The translations under genes were made by a program, and so were the position numbers. This document shows, piece after piece, positions 34,579 to 43,179 of a stretch of DNA of 64,000 nt; position 1 is the stretch's first letter; the number at the start of each line of letters is the position of its first letter. The notes under the pieces are model-generated. The model did not search any database and was not told the DNA's origin. It saw only the letters and a program-made list of their open reading frames with translations. This DNA comes from Shewanella sp. NIFS-20-20 (GTDB lineage: Bacteria; Pseudomonadota; Gammaproteobacteria; Enterobacterales; Shewanellaceae), in assembly GCF_019209865.1 (NCBI RefSeq), contig NZ_JAHUTT010000008.1, positions 1-64,000 on the forward strand, in the 5' to 3' direction.

Positions 34579-37500
34579 ATGAAACCAACATTTTTTACCC
34601 GAGTGTTAGCGGGTATTTTATCTATCACTATGGCGTGCTTGCCCTTACATGGTGTGGCCGCTGATGTACAGCGCCAATCCGGCCTAAGCGGACAACAAGA
34701 AGGTAAGCAATTGCTGCAAAACTGGACGATGCCCGCACTCAATGGCAATACATTGTCGGTGCCGAATGGCAGTGGTAATGAGTCCATTAACTTGCAAGAG
34801 CTTTTCCCAGGTATGGATCAGGGCTCATTGGATGTCTTAACAGGCGTTTATGGCTCTGATGCCAGCATGAATCAATTGGGGACGCAGCGCCAAGAGAGCA
34901 TGGTATCCGAAAGTGGCGCTACGGGTGAGGCATTTCGTTCGCTACAACAAATCAAAGACAGGTCTCGGCCAGATATGGTCAATGATCCCCTTTGGGCATT
35001 AACTGATGCGGTTCAAACTGACCCTAATCTATTGACGCAAAGCTTCCCAGGTTGTGAGTCTCAAGGTGAAGGAAGCCCAAACTACCAGCAATGTGACAGA
35101 CTCAATACAGCGGTTAACAGCTGCACTATTACTCACGATTACACGGCAGGCATTATTGAGCATGTTTCAGGACCAATGAACCTTCGCTCTTGTGGTGAGG
35201 GATGTCTTGAAGTTTGGATTGGACGAATTGGCGACAACTACTGGAGTGGCCGTTGTAAAGTGTTTGAACAGGCCATCACACTCAAAGTCGTGAACCCCGA
35301 TGCGATTACCTCAGCCGTTCTTGAGTACGCCAAATGGGATGACTACATGCAAGTTTGGCTTGGCGATCAGAAAGTCTGGTCTGGGCCGAACAATAACTTT
35401 CCACCAGAAACGGCTGGCCGCTGCGAGCTCAGTACCAGTTGGGAGCGCAATCCAAATACCGATCTCACTGCTAAGCTAAAAGCGGTAGAACCAGGTTTAG
35501 AAGTGCCGGTAAAAATTCGCGTATCGGTTACTGGTAGTGGTGAGGGGTATGCACGCATCAAGGTGCGCTTTGATCCAACCAAGGTGGTGATGAATGATAG
35601 TTGGTCGCCACAATCCTGTATCGAACAAGCAGCGGATATCCCGACGAAGTTTTCAGACTACAGCATTCAATGCACGGATCAGCCGTCTTCAACCAACGGA
35701 TGTACGGTGGTCAATGGTGTTTCAGTTTGTGAATCCTACTTTGCCCCAAGCCCTGTGGCGGGCATATCGCCTTTGTGTCGGCGTATACAAGTCAGTGTGG
35801 ATGACGAAAGCTATAAGGGGATTGAAAATCAGGCCTGCCAAGTGCTTGAAGCGAATCCTTCCTGTGGATTCATGTCGTCAGAATGTGCCGAAACCAATGA
35901 TAAAGGTGAATGCATTCGTTTTACCGATACCTATGACTGTGGATTGCAAACCAGCGATCCAAAGTGTGTGGTATCCAACCTTATGCCAAGTAGTTTTGAG
36001 GCCTGTGAGCCTACTCAGACTATTACGCCATTTACTGAAACCAAGCATGTACCGGATTACCAGGTGTGCGAAAAGATCAGCACGCTTACTCAGTGTCAGT
36101 TAGAGCGACGTGTATCCGCCGAAACACATCAACAAAGCTTGTACATTGAGCGCGGTTGCTTTAGCTCTGAAACGCTCAGCTTTGTTCCACAGCACAGCAG
36201 TACTATGCAAACTGGAAACGCGACACTGAGGATTTTTGATAATCAAAATACTGAGATAAAAATCACCGAGTCGCCGTCAAAGGCAAATGGTTGGAAAACG
36301 ACACTCTCACTGACGGGCAATAAAGAAGCGGTCACAGAGACGAAACCGTCCATTAAGTACCCTGAAATGACCTGTCCAAAAGGAACCTTGGTTGGCTCAT
36401 TGTGCAAGGTCGTTAATGGGTCGATTATTTCGTGGCATGAACCTCAGGAAGTCACTCGTTCCAGATGCGAATCCGGCTGGTACAAAGTCGATTTCGACAC
36501 TTGCAGCCGAGAAGTTCAGAAGTGTTTGGTTCCTGCGAAACTGAGCGCTTCATTGACCTTCTCTGGCAAGTACTTAGAGCAAGACATTGTTCATCAATCA
36601 AGTGATCCGGGCATAGAGCAATGCTTGATGCAAACGGATCAGTTTACTGCGGTGCAGTGGCAGTGTTTGGATACGGGCACAAAACGAATCGACGGGTTAA
36701 CGGTTGGTAGTGGCGAGTTGGCTAATCTTGGAAGCCTTTATCCTGCGGTTGTTTCGTCTCCTGCTCATTTAACCAGTCGCGGCAGTTCTGATGGACTGGG
36801 ACTCTCATGCTGGAGGGCAAGAGCGACCTACAATGCTTCGACTGCTCATCCTGAGTTCAACATGGGCAGCTCAGATAGCTGGGTAGATGCCAATGGTAAT
36901 ACTCAAACTATCGTCAATAACGGACAAAACACGACCACCAATACGTGTGCCGCGCTAGAGCAAAATCTGGCTTGCCAATATGTCAGAACCGAATGCACTG
37001 AAGGCGGGGCTGGTCATGAAGGCTTCTGCTATATCCAAAGTTTGGTGTATGACTGCGGACAAAGCGTAGAAGTGCAAAATGCACGAATGGAAACTCAATA
37101 CAACTGTGAGGGGCCAGTTCGCTGTATGGGCACAGATTGTTTAGAGCCAGAGTCAATCAAGCAGGCTAACTTTGCAGAAGCCGCTGCGATGCTTAATGCG
37201 GCGCAGTTTATGACCAATGATATGTCATGTACGGGAGCTGATGGCCAAGATAACGTCGAGTGTACGGTTTTTAAAGGTAATGCTGGCCAGTGCAAAAAAG
37301 CCGTTGGCGGCATAGTGGATTGCTGTGAAAAGCCAAGCGGCGTGTCGTTATCGGACTACATCACGATGATAGTGGCGGTTAACAAGCTTGATACGGCAGT
37401 CATGGCCATGAATCCGTCTTCGGCAATCTATGGTTCTTGGAATACGCTCAGGGAGCCAATCACGAGCACTTGGAGTGCGGTCAAAGAGCCTTTTGTGTCA

Positions 37501-38271
37501 GCATGGGACTCTCTCATGGGAGCTGGGCCATCAACGGCTGCTGGCGCGGGAGCGGAGCAAGCTGCGACTGGCTTCATGCAGGTGTTGACCAATAAGACGG
37601 CTGAATGGGTAGGTACGACCTTTGGTTCGGGGGCGCAATCGGCACTGTTTAGTAACGTTGGTGGCGCGGTTGGAGCCGATGGTGTCGTTTCGGGTGGTAA
37701 CTTTGCACTGGGAGGCGCAGCGGGCGCAGTTCTGAGTACGGTTATGACGGCCTACATGATTTATTCAGTCACCATGATCCTCATTCAGCTTATCTGGAAA
37801 TGTGAGCAGAGTGAGTTTGAGATGAACGCCAAGCGGGTATTGAAGAGTTGCCATTACGTGGGCTCTTACTGCAAGTCCAAGTTCTTAGGTGCCTGTGTTG
37901 AAAAACGGCAGTCATATTGCTGCTTTACTTCGCCACTTTCACGGATCATTCAAGAACAAGTACGTCCGCAATTAGGCCTTGGCTGGGGCAGTGCGAAGTC
38001 ACCAAACTGTGAAGGTTTGACCGCGAGTCAGTTAAACCAGGTAGATTGGAGCCAAGTCAATTTGGATGAATGGATAGGTATCTTGTCGATCACGGGCAAC
38101 CTACCCGAAATACCGTCACTGGATCTGGAACGACTCACAGGCTCAGGAAGTACGCTAAACGTTGATGGGAACCGTCAAAGTGCCGCAGATAGAGCCATTG
38201 AACGGCTAAACGGAATGGATGCACAGAAACTGCGTCAGGAGGCGACGGAAGAAATTTCGGGGAATAATTGA
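34579..38271 (+). CDS. traN: TraN, outer-membrane mating-pair stabilisation protein
   Basis: This very large (1230-residue), extremely Cys-rich secreted protein has a signal peptide (AGILSITMACLPLHGVAA, about 10-28). Cys repeats of the type CxxxxxxC...GxC cover residues 150-850, and a C-terminal region has a hydrophobic stretch (about 1050-1075) and CEQSEFEMNAKRVLKSCHYVGSYCKSKFLGACVEKRQSYCCF, the conserved TraN tail. It binds recipient surface structures to stabilise mating pairs. It ends the operon, 2 bases after traU with GGGAGG upstream, and is followed by a strong terminator. No break is seen. Confidence 0.92.
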   Translation: MKPTFFTRVLAGILSITMACLPLHGVAADVQRQSGLSGQQEGKQLLQNWTMPALNGNTLSVPNGSGNESINLQELFPGMDQGSLDVLTGVYGSDASMNQLGTQRQESMVSESGATGEAFRSLQQIKDRSRPDMVNDPLWALTDAVQTDPNLLTQSFPGCESQGEGSPNYQQCDRLNTAVNSCTITHDYTAGIIEHVSGPMNLRSCGEGCLEVWIGRIGDNYWSGRCKVFEQAITLKVVNPDAITSAVLEYAKWDDYMQVWLGDQKVWSGPNNNFPPETAGRCELSTSWERNPNTDLTAKLKAVEPGLEVPVKIRVSVTGSGEGYARIKVRFDPTKVVMNDSWSPQSCIEQAADIPTKFSDYSIQCTDQPSSTNGCTVVNGVSVCESYFAPSPVAGISPLCRRIQVSVDDESYKGIENQACQVLEANPSCGFMSSECAETNDKGECIRFTDTYDCGLQTSDPKCVVSNLMPSSFEACEPTQTITPFTETKHVPDYQVCEKISTLTQCQLERRVSAETHQQSLYIERGCFSSETLSFVPQHSSTMQTGNATLRIFDNQNTEIKITESPSKANGWKTTLSLTGNKEAVTETKPSIKYPEMTCPKGTLVGSLCKVVNGSIISWHEPQEVTRSRCESGWYKVDFDTCSREVQKCLVPAKLSASLTFSGKYLEQDIVHQSSDPGIEQCLMQTDQFTAVQWQCLDTGTKRIDGLTVGSGELANLGSLYPAVVSSPAHLTSRGSSDGLGLSCWRARATYNASTAHPEFNMGSSDSWVDANGNTQTIVNNGQNTTTNTCAALEQNLACQYVRTECTEGGAGHEGFCYIQSLVYDCGQSVEVQNARMETQYNCEGPVRCMGTDCLEPESIKQANFAEAAAMLNAAQFMTNDMSCTGADGQDNVECTVFKGNAGQCKKAVGGIVDCCEKPSGVSLSDYITMIVAVNKLDTAVMAMNPSSAIYGSWNTLREPITSTWSAVKEPFVSAWDSLMGAGPSTAAGAGAEQAATGFMQVLTNKTAEWVGTTFGSGAQSALFSNVGGAVGADGVVSGGNFALGGAAGAVLSTVMTAYMIYSVTMILIQLIWKCEQSEFEMNAKRVLKSCHYVGSYCKSKFLGACVEKRQSYCCFTSPLSRIIQEQVRPQLGLGWGSAKSPNCEGLTASQLNQVDWSQVNLDEWIGILSITGNLPEIPSLDLERLTGSGSTLNVDGNRQSAADRAIERLNGMDAQKLRQEATEEISGNN

Positions 38272-38313
38272 GCTCGTCCTTCTAAAATAGCAGCGACAAT
38301 AATGTTCCATTTT

Positions 38314-38356
38314 GGTTACTTTAATGCGATTTTACGCTTTAAAGTAACCATTTTTG
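38314..38356 (+). terminator. Intrinsic terminator after traN
   Basis: GGTTACTTTAA (38314-38324) pairs with TTAAAGTAACC (38339-38349), with GCG/CGC extending inside the loop and TTTTT at 38351-38355. This ends the dsbC-to-traN operon and begins HS4. Confidence 0.85.
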
Positions 38357-38484
38357 CACTTTGTGATCACAGATCGAACAATTTCAGCTAACGCGCTTTT
38401 GCCCTTTTTTGTGTTAGCTACGGGGCAAAGTTAAGCCATTGATTAAGATTTTGACTCACTCAATCCTATCACTTTGTCATTCGT

Positions 38485-38817
38485 TCAATGAGCGCTGGTT
38501 TTAGATAGTAGATTAAGTACAGCAACACCACATACGATTAATCCAATTCCAATCCACCCCCATGTATCCATTTTCTGTCCATATACAAGCCAAGCAATGC
38601 CAGTAACAATGGCCACGCCCAAGCCCGCCCATACAGCATAAGCGATGCCAACTGGTATAGATTTAAGGGATAACGATAGAAAATAGAAAGAAATACCATA
38701 ACCTAAGCAAACAACGAATGAAGGAATCAACTTTGTAAAACCATCGGTTGATTTCAATGTAGTGGTTGCAATCACTTCACCAAGTATTGCTATTGTCAAG
38801 AATAACCAGTGTTTCAC
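38485..38817 (-). CDS. SMR-family multidrug efflux protein (EmrE/Qac type)
   Basis: This 110-residue protein with four membrane helices fits the small multidrug resistance family. Glu14 ([12 protein letters not shown]) is the proton/drug-binding residue, and [11 protein letters not shown] (about 57-67) and [17 protein letters not shown] are family signatures. It would exchange protons for quaternary ammonium compounds or other cations at the inner membrane as an antiparallel dimer. AGGAG is present 10 bases before the start. It is the only cargo in HS4 and reads against traN. Genes of this family are common integron cassettes; a hairpin lies at 38386-38419 downstream. Confidence 0.9.
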   Translation of the reverse strand: MKHWLFLTIAILGEVIATTTLKSTDGFTKLIPSFVVCLGYGISFYFLSLSLKSIPVGIAYAVWAGLGVAIVTGIAWLVYGQKMDTWGWIGIGLIVCGVAVLNLLSKTSAH

Positions 38818-38998
38818 AAATATACTCCTAGTAGGTTTAGCTGAGGGCTAAGTATATGGAGTTTATTGATTAAATATCAGTCTTGTTAAAAAACAGAATT
38901 TCTGAGCAATGATTGCTTTATCAACGTTTCAATGCGCTCTCGGCTGACTCAAAAATGTCCAAAACTGTTTTACAAAGTTCACAACTGCAATTTAGAAG

Positions 38999-39017
38999 AG
39001 CCCCTTCGAGAGGGGCT
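38999..39017 (-). terminator. Hairpin after the DUF1845/AcaB-like gene
   Basis: AGCCCCT (38999-39005) pairs with AGGGGCT (39011-39017) around TCGAG, 22 bases downstream of the leftward gene ending at 39039. The T-run on that strand is weak. Confidence 0.55.
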
Positions 39018-39038
39018 GGTTGATGGGAGCCTAGTTGG

Positions 39039-39641
39039 CTAGTTGGCGGGGTTATCTGTTTCCTCTTCAGTGATATCGTCATCGGTTGAAGGCACCGCTT
39101 GCTCAACTTCTGCTTCTTTACCCTTAGCTTGGGCTGATTTTCGTGCTCGAATTTCGATATCAATTATGCGTCGAGCCAGTTTGATGATGCGCTGTTGCCA
39201 TGCGTAGTTGCCATCAACACGTTGCTTGTTGCTAAGCACGCTAGACAACCAGAGTGTGTCCATTGAGAGCATCAACGCATCGAGTTTGCGAACTAATCCG
39301 ACAAACTGGCCAACCTGAGGCGAGCTGATTTTGGCGTTGAAGGTAATCGGGTCGGTGTAGTCAGGTACTTCATCGATACCGTTGGACTCCATCAGTTTGT
39401 CCAAACGAGCTTGTTCGTTGTCTACCGCTTTAGCGCAATCCTCGATCAATTGGCTAATGATCTGTTCCACTTCATCAATTTCGTTCTCATCGCCAATGAT
39501 GCGCAGGATGACATCGATTCCGTAAAGCGCACTGACCGTCCGTCTAAAAACACGGTCAACGACACGTTGCGCCTGTAAGCTGTTAATTGTGAATGATTGT
39601 TCAAAGATGGGTTTTGAGTAATTGGGTTTTGCTTGGGCCAT
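39039..39641 (-). CDS. DUF1845/AcaB-like ICE protein
   Basis: This 200-residue protein has the pattern KPNYSKPIFEQSFTINSLQAQRVVDRVFRRTVSALYGIDVILRIIGDENEIDEVEQII, which I associate with DUF1845. In IncC plasmids a member, AcaB, is a ribbon-helix-helix transcriptional activator of transfer genes. The C-terminal 40 residues are acidic and Lys/Glu-rich (VEQAVPSTDDDITEEETDNPAN). Its leftward orientation opposite ssb-bet-exo is conserved in SXT elements. AGGAGC precedes the start, partly inside a CTGAT/ATCAG hairpin. The regulator role is suggested by family, not by any site I can see. Confidence 0.65.
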   Translation of the reverse strand: MAQAKPNYSKPIFEQSFTINSLQAQRVVDRVFRRTVSALYGIDVILRIIGDENEIDEVEQIISQLIEDCAKAVDNEQARLDKLMESNGIDEVPDYTDPITFNAKISSPQVGQFVGLVRKLDALMLSMDTLWLSSVLSNKQRVDGNYAWQQRIIKLARRIIDIEIRARKSAQAKGKEAEVEQAVPSTDDDITEEETDNPAN

Positions 39642-39940
39642 AAGTTTGCTCCTGATATGACAAAAATCAGTCCCTAGCCTAATCCTCTGTGCGGTAATGG
39701 CCTTTCAGCTAGGTGGAAGAATTGAGCATCTTTCTGACTATCCTGTCTGGATAAGACGGTTACACTGACTTTCAAATATTGCTGATCTGTTTCAGTGATA
39801 TCTGCGCCTGAGAGCATGAGCTCAAAGGAAGCCCGCCGCTGAGTATTCTCAGTGGTACTAAGAGGTAGCTAGCCTCCCTAAACAAATAGCCTGCATGTTT
39901 TTACATGCTCAACCATGCGTTCCTTACGGTTCGCCTTTTC
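39642..39940. other. Divergent intergenic region before the ssb-bet-exo cluster
   Basis: This 299-base gap contains no plausible gene. It must hold the leftward promoter for the DUF1845-like gene and the rightward promoter for the membrane gene at 40009. GCATGT (39893-39898) pairs with ACATGC (39903-39908), and GAGGTAGCTAGCCTC near 39861 is almost palindromic; both could be binding sites. Confidence 0.4.
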
Positions 39941-40008
39941 ACCACCCAACTGGGGGAGTTTTCCCCAGTTGGGGGTGACTCCTTCACAACCAAATTAAGG
40001 AGTCACCA
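39941..40008 (+). promoter_or_regulatory. Two-hairpin leader, copy A
   Basis: It begins ACCACCCAACTGGGG. Hairpin 1: CAACTGGGG with CCCCAGTTG (nine pairs, loop GAGTTTT). Hairpin 2: GGTGACTCC (39974-39982) with GGAGTCACC (39999-40007), which contains the AAGGAG ribosome site of the gene at 40009. This is the cleanest of nine similar leaders in this region. Confidence 0.75.
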
Positions 40009-40335
40009 ATGGAATATATCTTCGGATTTATTATCCAAATCGCAGGCATTATGTTGCTTGCAAAACTGAGCTGGTCGCTTTTGCGATTGCTTGCTCGTCA
40101 AAGCGTGCGCCCGTTTCGATTTGTACTTACTCAAATCAAGCGATTGCTCACACCAACACCAAAACGTCGTCCAATGGCAGTGCCTAAAGCTCCTGGTATG
40201 CCCCGTTTGACATCTGCGTTTTACAAAGAGCCACATCAGTACGACATGGCTTTACTCGACATACCAACCTATCTGCGCCGTCAGTCATCTTTGCCCAGCC
40301 GGGCAGAAACGACTGTGTGCACAGAGTTCAACTAA
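40009..40335 (+). CDS. Small membrane-anchored ICE protein before ssb
   Basis: This 108-residue protein has an N-terminal hydrophobic segment (EYIFGFIIQIAGIMLLAKLSWSLLRLLA, about 2-30), then a basic stretch (RQSVRPFRFVLTQIKRLLTPTPKRRP) and a polar tail. The ribosome site AAGGAG is enclosed in the leader hairpin. It lies 15 bases before ssb and shares its operon, so it belongs to the conserved recombination block of SXT/R391 elements. No function is known to me; the basic stretch could bind nucleic acid near the membrane. Confidence 0.62.
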   Translation: MEYIFGFIIQIAGIMLLAKLSWSLLRLLARQSVRPFRFVLTQIKRLLTPTPKRRPMAVPKAPGMPRLTSAFYKEPHQYDMALLDIPTYLRRQSSLPSRAETTVCTEFN

Positions 40336-40350
40336 GACGAGGAGAACATT

Positions 40351-40770
40351 ATGAAAAACCAAGTAACACTCATAGGCTACGTTGGCTCTGAGCCAGAGAC
40401 ACGAGCCTATCCATCAGGTGATTTAGTGACCAGCATTTCACTGGCCACTTCTGAGAAATGGCGCGACCGTCAATCCAATGAGCTCAAAGAGCATACGGAA
40501 TGGCATCGGGTCGTTTTTCGAGATCGTGGTGGATTTAAGTTAGGGCTAAGAGCAAAAGATTTAATCCAAAAAGGAGCGAAGCTTTTTGTTCAAGGTCCTC
40601 AGCGCACGCGCTCATGGGAGAAAGATGGTATTAAGCATCGATTGACCGAAGTGGACGCGGACGAGTTTCTGCTTCTTGATAGTGTGAACAAAACATCTGA
40701 GCCATCAGCGGCGGATGATGCGGGCTCCCAAGCTAATTGGGCACAAACTTATCCTGAACCAGATTTTTAA
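40351..40770 (+). CDS. ssb: Single-stranded DNA-binding protein
   Basis: This 139-residue SSB has the OB fold expected: MKNQVTLIGYVGSEPETRAYPSGDLVTSISLATSEKWRDRQSNELKEHTEWHRVVF, then LIQKGAKLFVQGPQRTRSWEKDGIKHRLTEVDADEFLLLD. The C-terminal tail ends PEPDF, close to the usual acidic DDxPF tip that recruits partner proteins. It is shorter than chromosomal SSB. It should protect single strands during transfer and assist the Bet/Exo recombination pair encoded next. GAGGAG precedes the start. Confidence 0.92.
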   Translation: MKNQVTLIGYVGSEPETRAYPSGDLVTSISLATSEKWRDRQSNELKEHTEWHRVVFRDRGGFKLGLRAKDLIQKGAKLFVQGPQRTRSWEKDGIKHRLTEVDADEFLLLDSVNKTSEPSAADDAGSQANWAQTYPEPDF

Positions 40771-40788
40771 CCGAGCAAAAACGCTTAA

Positions 40789-40849
40789 ACCCAGCCGGGA
40801 GTACTTTCCCGTCAGGGGCAGACTCCCACTTTGATTGTCGGAGTCCACA
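40789..40849 (+). promoter_or_regulatory. Two-hairpin leader of bet, copy B
   Basis: Hairpin 1: CCAGCCGGGA with TCCCGTCAGG. Hairpin 2: GACTCC (40821-40826) with GGAGTC (40840-40845), enclosing the bet ribosome site CGGAG. Confidence 0.72.
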
Positions 40850-41668
40850 ATGGAAAAACCAAAGCTAATCCAACGCTTTGCTGAGCGCTTTAGTGTCGAT
40901 CCAAACAAGTTGTTCGATACCCTAAAAGCAACAGCATTCAAGCAACGTGACGGTAGTGCACCGACCAATGAGCAGATGATGGCGCTCTTGGTGGTTGCAG
41001 ATCAGTACGGCTTGAACCCTTTCACCAAAGAGATTTTTGCGTTCCCTGATAAACAAGCTGGGATTATTCCAGTGGTAGGTGTCGATGGATGGTCTCGCAT
41101 CATCAATCAACACGACCAGTTTGATGGCATGGAGTTTAAGACTTCAGAAAACAAAGTCTCACTGGATGGCGCGAAAGAATGCCCTGAATGGATGGAATGC
41201 ATCATCTACCGGCGCGACCGTTCGCACCCAGTCAAAATCACTGAGTATCTGGATGAAGTCTATCGGCCGCCTTTTGAAGGTAACGGCAAAAATGGCCCTT
41301 ACCGTGTAGATGGTCCATGGCAGACGCACACTAAGCGAATGCTAAGACATAAATCCATGATCCAGTGTTCCCGCATCGCGTTTGGCTTTGTGGGAATTTT
41401 CGATCAAGACGAAGCGGAGCGAATTATCGAAGGCCAAGCTACACATGTTGTTGAGCCATCTGTGATTCCACCCGAGCAAGTTGATGATCGAACCCGAGGG
41501 CTTGTTTACAAGCTTATCGAGCGGGCGGAAGCTTCAAACGCTTGGAATAGTGCATTGGAATATGCCAATGAACATTTTCAAGGTGTTGAACTGACGTTTG
41601 CGAAACAAGAAATATTTAATGCACAGCAACAAGCAGCCAAAGCGCTCACACAGCCTTTAGCTTCTTAG
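40850..41668 (+). CDS. bet: Bet, RecT-family single-strand annealing protein
   Basis: This 272-residue protein is of the lambda Bet/RecT type: KATAFKQRDGSAPTNEQMMALLVVADQYGLNPFTKEIFAFPDKQAGIIPVVGVDGWSRII and the later PWQTHTKRMLRHKSMIQCSRIAFGF are hallmark segments. It anneals complementary strands coated by SSB and works with the Exo nuclease. In SXT it promotes recombination between coexisting ICEs. The ATG at 40850 is chosen for CGGAG just upstream rather than a TTG five codons earlier. Confidence 0.92.
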   Translation: MEKPKLIQRFAERFSVDPNKLFDTLKATAFKQRDGSAPTNEQMMALLVVADQYGLNPFTKEIFAFPDKQAGIIPVVGVDGWSRIINQHDQFDGMEFKTSENKVSLDGAKECPEWMECIIYRRDRSHPVKITEYLDEVYRPPFEGNGKNGPYRVDGPWQTHTKRMLRHKSMIQCSRIAFGFVGIFDQDEAERIIEGQATHVVEPSVIPPEQVDDRTRGLVYKLIERAEASNAWNSALEYANEHFQGVELTFAKQEIFNAQQQAAKALTQPLAS

Positions 41669-41690
41669 CGCCACGCATTCATTCTACTAA

Positions 41691-41749
41691 CCCTGGCGGG
41701 ATTATTCTCCCGTCAGGGGGAAGGTCTCGTCTTTTTTTGGAGATCTTCC
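41691..41749 (+). promoter_or_regulatory. Two-hairpin leader, copy C
   Basis: Hairpin 1: CCCTGGCGGGA with TCCCGTCAGGG. Hairpin 2: GGAAGGTCTC (41719-41728) with GAGATCTTCC (41740-41749), ten pairs with one G-U, burying the GGAG ribosome site and ending at the start codon of the 47-residue gene. Confidence 0.75.
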
Positions 41750-41893
41750 ATGACTAAATCAGCCTCACTTTTTCGCTTGGTACTGGTTGTTGCCCTTGTC
41801 GTAGGTTCGATTCAAGCCGGTAAAGCGGCAATTGATTCGGTTCAAGCAAGTGTTGTTCAGCACCAAACAGCGTTAGCACAAGCTGCAAAGTAA
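41750..41893 (+). CDS. 47-residue secreted or membrane peptide between bet and exo
   Basis: A short frame reads MTKSASLFRLVLVVALVVGS, then IQAGKAAIDSVQASVVQHQT and ends LAQAAK. The N-terminal half is a single hydrophobic helix that could be a signal peptide or membrane anchor; the C-terminal half is an amphipathic Ala/Gln helix. It has its own two-hairpin leader and a GGAG ribosome site, and it lies in the gap between bet and exo, where SXT also has a tiny gene. The leader argues that it is truly translated. Function unknown. Confidence 0.65.
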   Translation: MTKSASLFRLVLVVALVVGSIQAGKAAIDSVQASVVQHQTALAQAAK

Positions 41894-41901
41894 CCACTTA
41901 A

Positions 41902-41953
41902 CCCTGAAGGGGAGTTCTCTCCTTCGGGGGAGTCTCCCCTCAAAGGAGGCAAT
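41902..41953 (+). promoter_or_regulatory. Two-hairpin leader of exo, copy D
   Basis: Hairpin 1: CCCTGAAGGGGA with TCTCCTTCGGGG. Hairpin 2: CTCC (41934-41937) with GGAG (41945-41948), covering the AAAGGAGG ribosome site. The second stem is shorter than in the other copies. Confidence 0.6.
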
Positions 41954-42970
41954 ATGAAGGTTATCGACCTATCACAACGTACTCCTGCATGGCACCAGTG
42001 GCGCATTGCAGGGGTTACGGCATCTGAAGCCCCAATTATTATGGGGCGTTCACCCTACAAAACACCTTGGCGATTATGGGCAGAAAAAACCGGATTCGTA
42101 TTACCGGAAGACCTGTCTAATAATCCCAATGTGCTTCGCGGTATACGGTTGGAGCCTCAAGCAAGGCGAGCATTTGAGAATGCGCATAATGACTTTCTTC
42201 TGCCGTTATGTGCAGAAGCCGATCATAACGCAATCTTTCGAGCCAGCTTTGATGGCGTCAACGATGCGGGCGAACCCGTTGAACTGAAATGTCCTTGCCA
42301 GTCAGTTTTTGAGGATGTGCAAGCTCACAGAGAACAAAGTGAGGCGTACCAGTTGTATTGGGTGCAAGTTCAGCATCAAATACTGGTCGCCAATAGCACG
42401 CGTGGTTGGTTGGTTTTCTATTTTGAGGACCAACTGATTGAGTTTGAAATACAACGAGACGCGGCGTTCTTAACTGAGTTGCAAGAAACAGCGCTTCAGT
42501 TTTGGGAGTTAGTACAGACCAAAAAAGAACCGTCAAAATGCCCAGAGCAAGATTGTTTTGTTCCCAAGGGTGAAGCTCAATACCGCTGGACATCGTTGTC
42601 TCGCCAGTATTGCTCAGCACATGCCGAAGTGGTCCGACTGGAAAATTACATCAAATCTTTGAAAGAAGAAATGCGAGACGCTCAGTCGAAATTGGTCGCT
42701 ATGATGGGTAACTACGCTCATGCCGATTATGCTGGGGTCAAACTCAGCCGCTACATGATGGCGGGTACGGTGGACTATAAGCAATTGGCCACCGATAAGT
42801 TAGGCGAGCTGGATGAACAGGTTTTAGCCGCTTACCGAAAAGCGCCACAAGAGCGGTTGCGCATTAGCACCAATAAGCCAGAGCAGCCCGTTGAAACACC
42901 AATCAAAATCAGTCTTGAGCAAGATAACTTGGTTCTGCCAGGTGACTCGCCGAGCTCATTTTACTTTTAA
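41954..42970 (+). CDS. exo: Exo, YqaJ-type recombination exonuclease
   Basis: This 338-residue lambda-exonuclease-like enzyme has GVTASEAPIIMGRSPYKTPWRLWAEKTG as its N-terminal signature, and the nuclease core FDGVNDAGEPVELKCP gives Asp100 and the ExK pair Glu110 and Lys112. It digests one strand of double-stranded DNA ends to make 3' tails for Bet. The C-terminal part (about 215-260) is coiled coil, and the tail ends SSFYF, as do two other proteins nearby. It has its own structured leader and is followed by a terminator. Confidence 0.9.
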   Translation: MKVIDLSQRTPAWHQWRIAGVTASEAPIIMGRSPYKTPWRLWAEKTGFVLPEDLSNNPNVLRGIRLEPQARRAFENAHNDFLLPLCAEADHNAIFRASFDGVNDAGEPVELKCPCQSVFEDVQAHREQSEAYQLYWVQVQHQILVANSTRGWLVFYFEDQLIEFEIQRDAAFLTELQETALQFWELVQTKKEPSKCPEQDCFVPKGEAQYRWTSLSRQYCSAHAEVVRLENYIKSLKEEMRDAQSKLVAMMGNYAHADYAGVKLSRYMMAGTVDYKQLATDKLGELDEQVLAAYRKAPQERLRISTNKPEQPVETPIKISLEQDNLVLPGDSPSSFYF

Positions 42971-42978
42971 CGTTCACT

Positions 42979-43002
42979 TGGAGCCGATTTCGGCTCCTTT
43001 CT
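42979..43002 (+). terminator. Terminator after exo
   Basis: GGAGCCG (42980-42986) pairs with CGGCTCC (42991-42997) around ATTT, followed by TTTCTC. This gap (42971-43179) otherwise holds only the next leader. Confidence 0.7.
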
Positions 43003-43113
43003 CATGCGCTTACATCGAGTGCATCAGAAAGCAGTTTCACTCGTAGCCAATGCTGGGTACGAATGATAGAGCGAGCTGAACTCTTACATACACAGCCATA
43101 CCACAATCAACAC

Positions 43114-43179
43114 ACCACCCGACGGGGACTTCATTCCCTGTTGGGGCATGGGGCCTCGTTAAAACTAATGAGGTTTACC
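43114..43179 (+). promoter_or_regulatory. Two-hairpin leader of the AAA+ gene, copy E
   Basis: It opens ACCACCCGACGGGGA. Hairpin 1: ACGGGGA with TCCCTGT. Hairpin 2: GGCCTC (43152-43157) with GAGGTT (43170-43175), six pairs including two G-U, covering the GAGG ribosome site of the gene at 43180. Confidence 0.68.

Noticed and set aside
38386-38419. Integron attC site after the SMR gene
   Set aside because: The arms fail the RYYYAAC/GTTRRRY consensus at one position each and the structure is too short; kept only as a low-interest observation.
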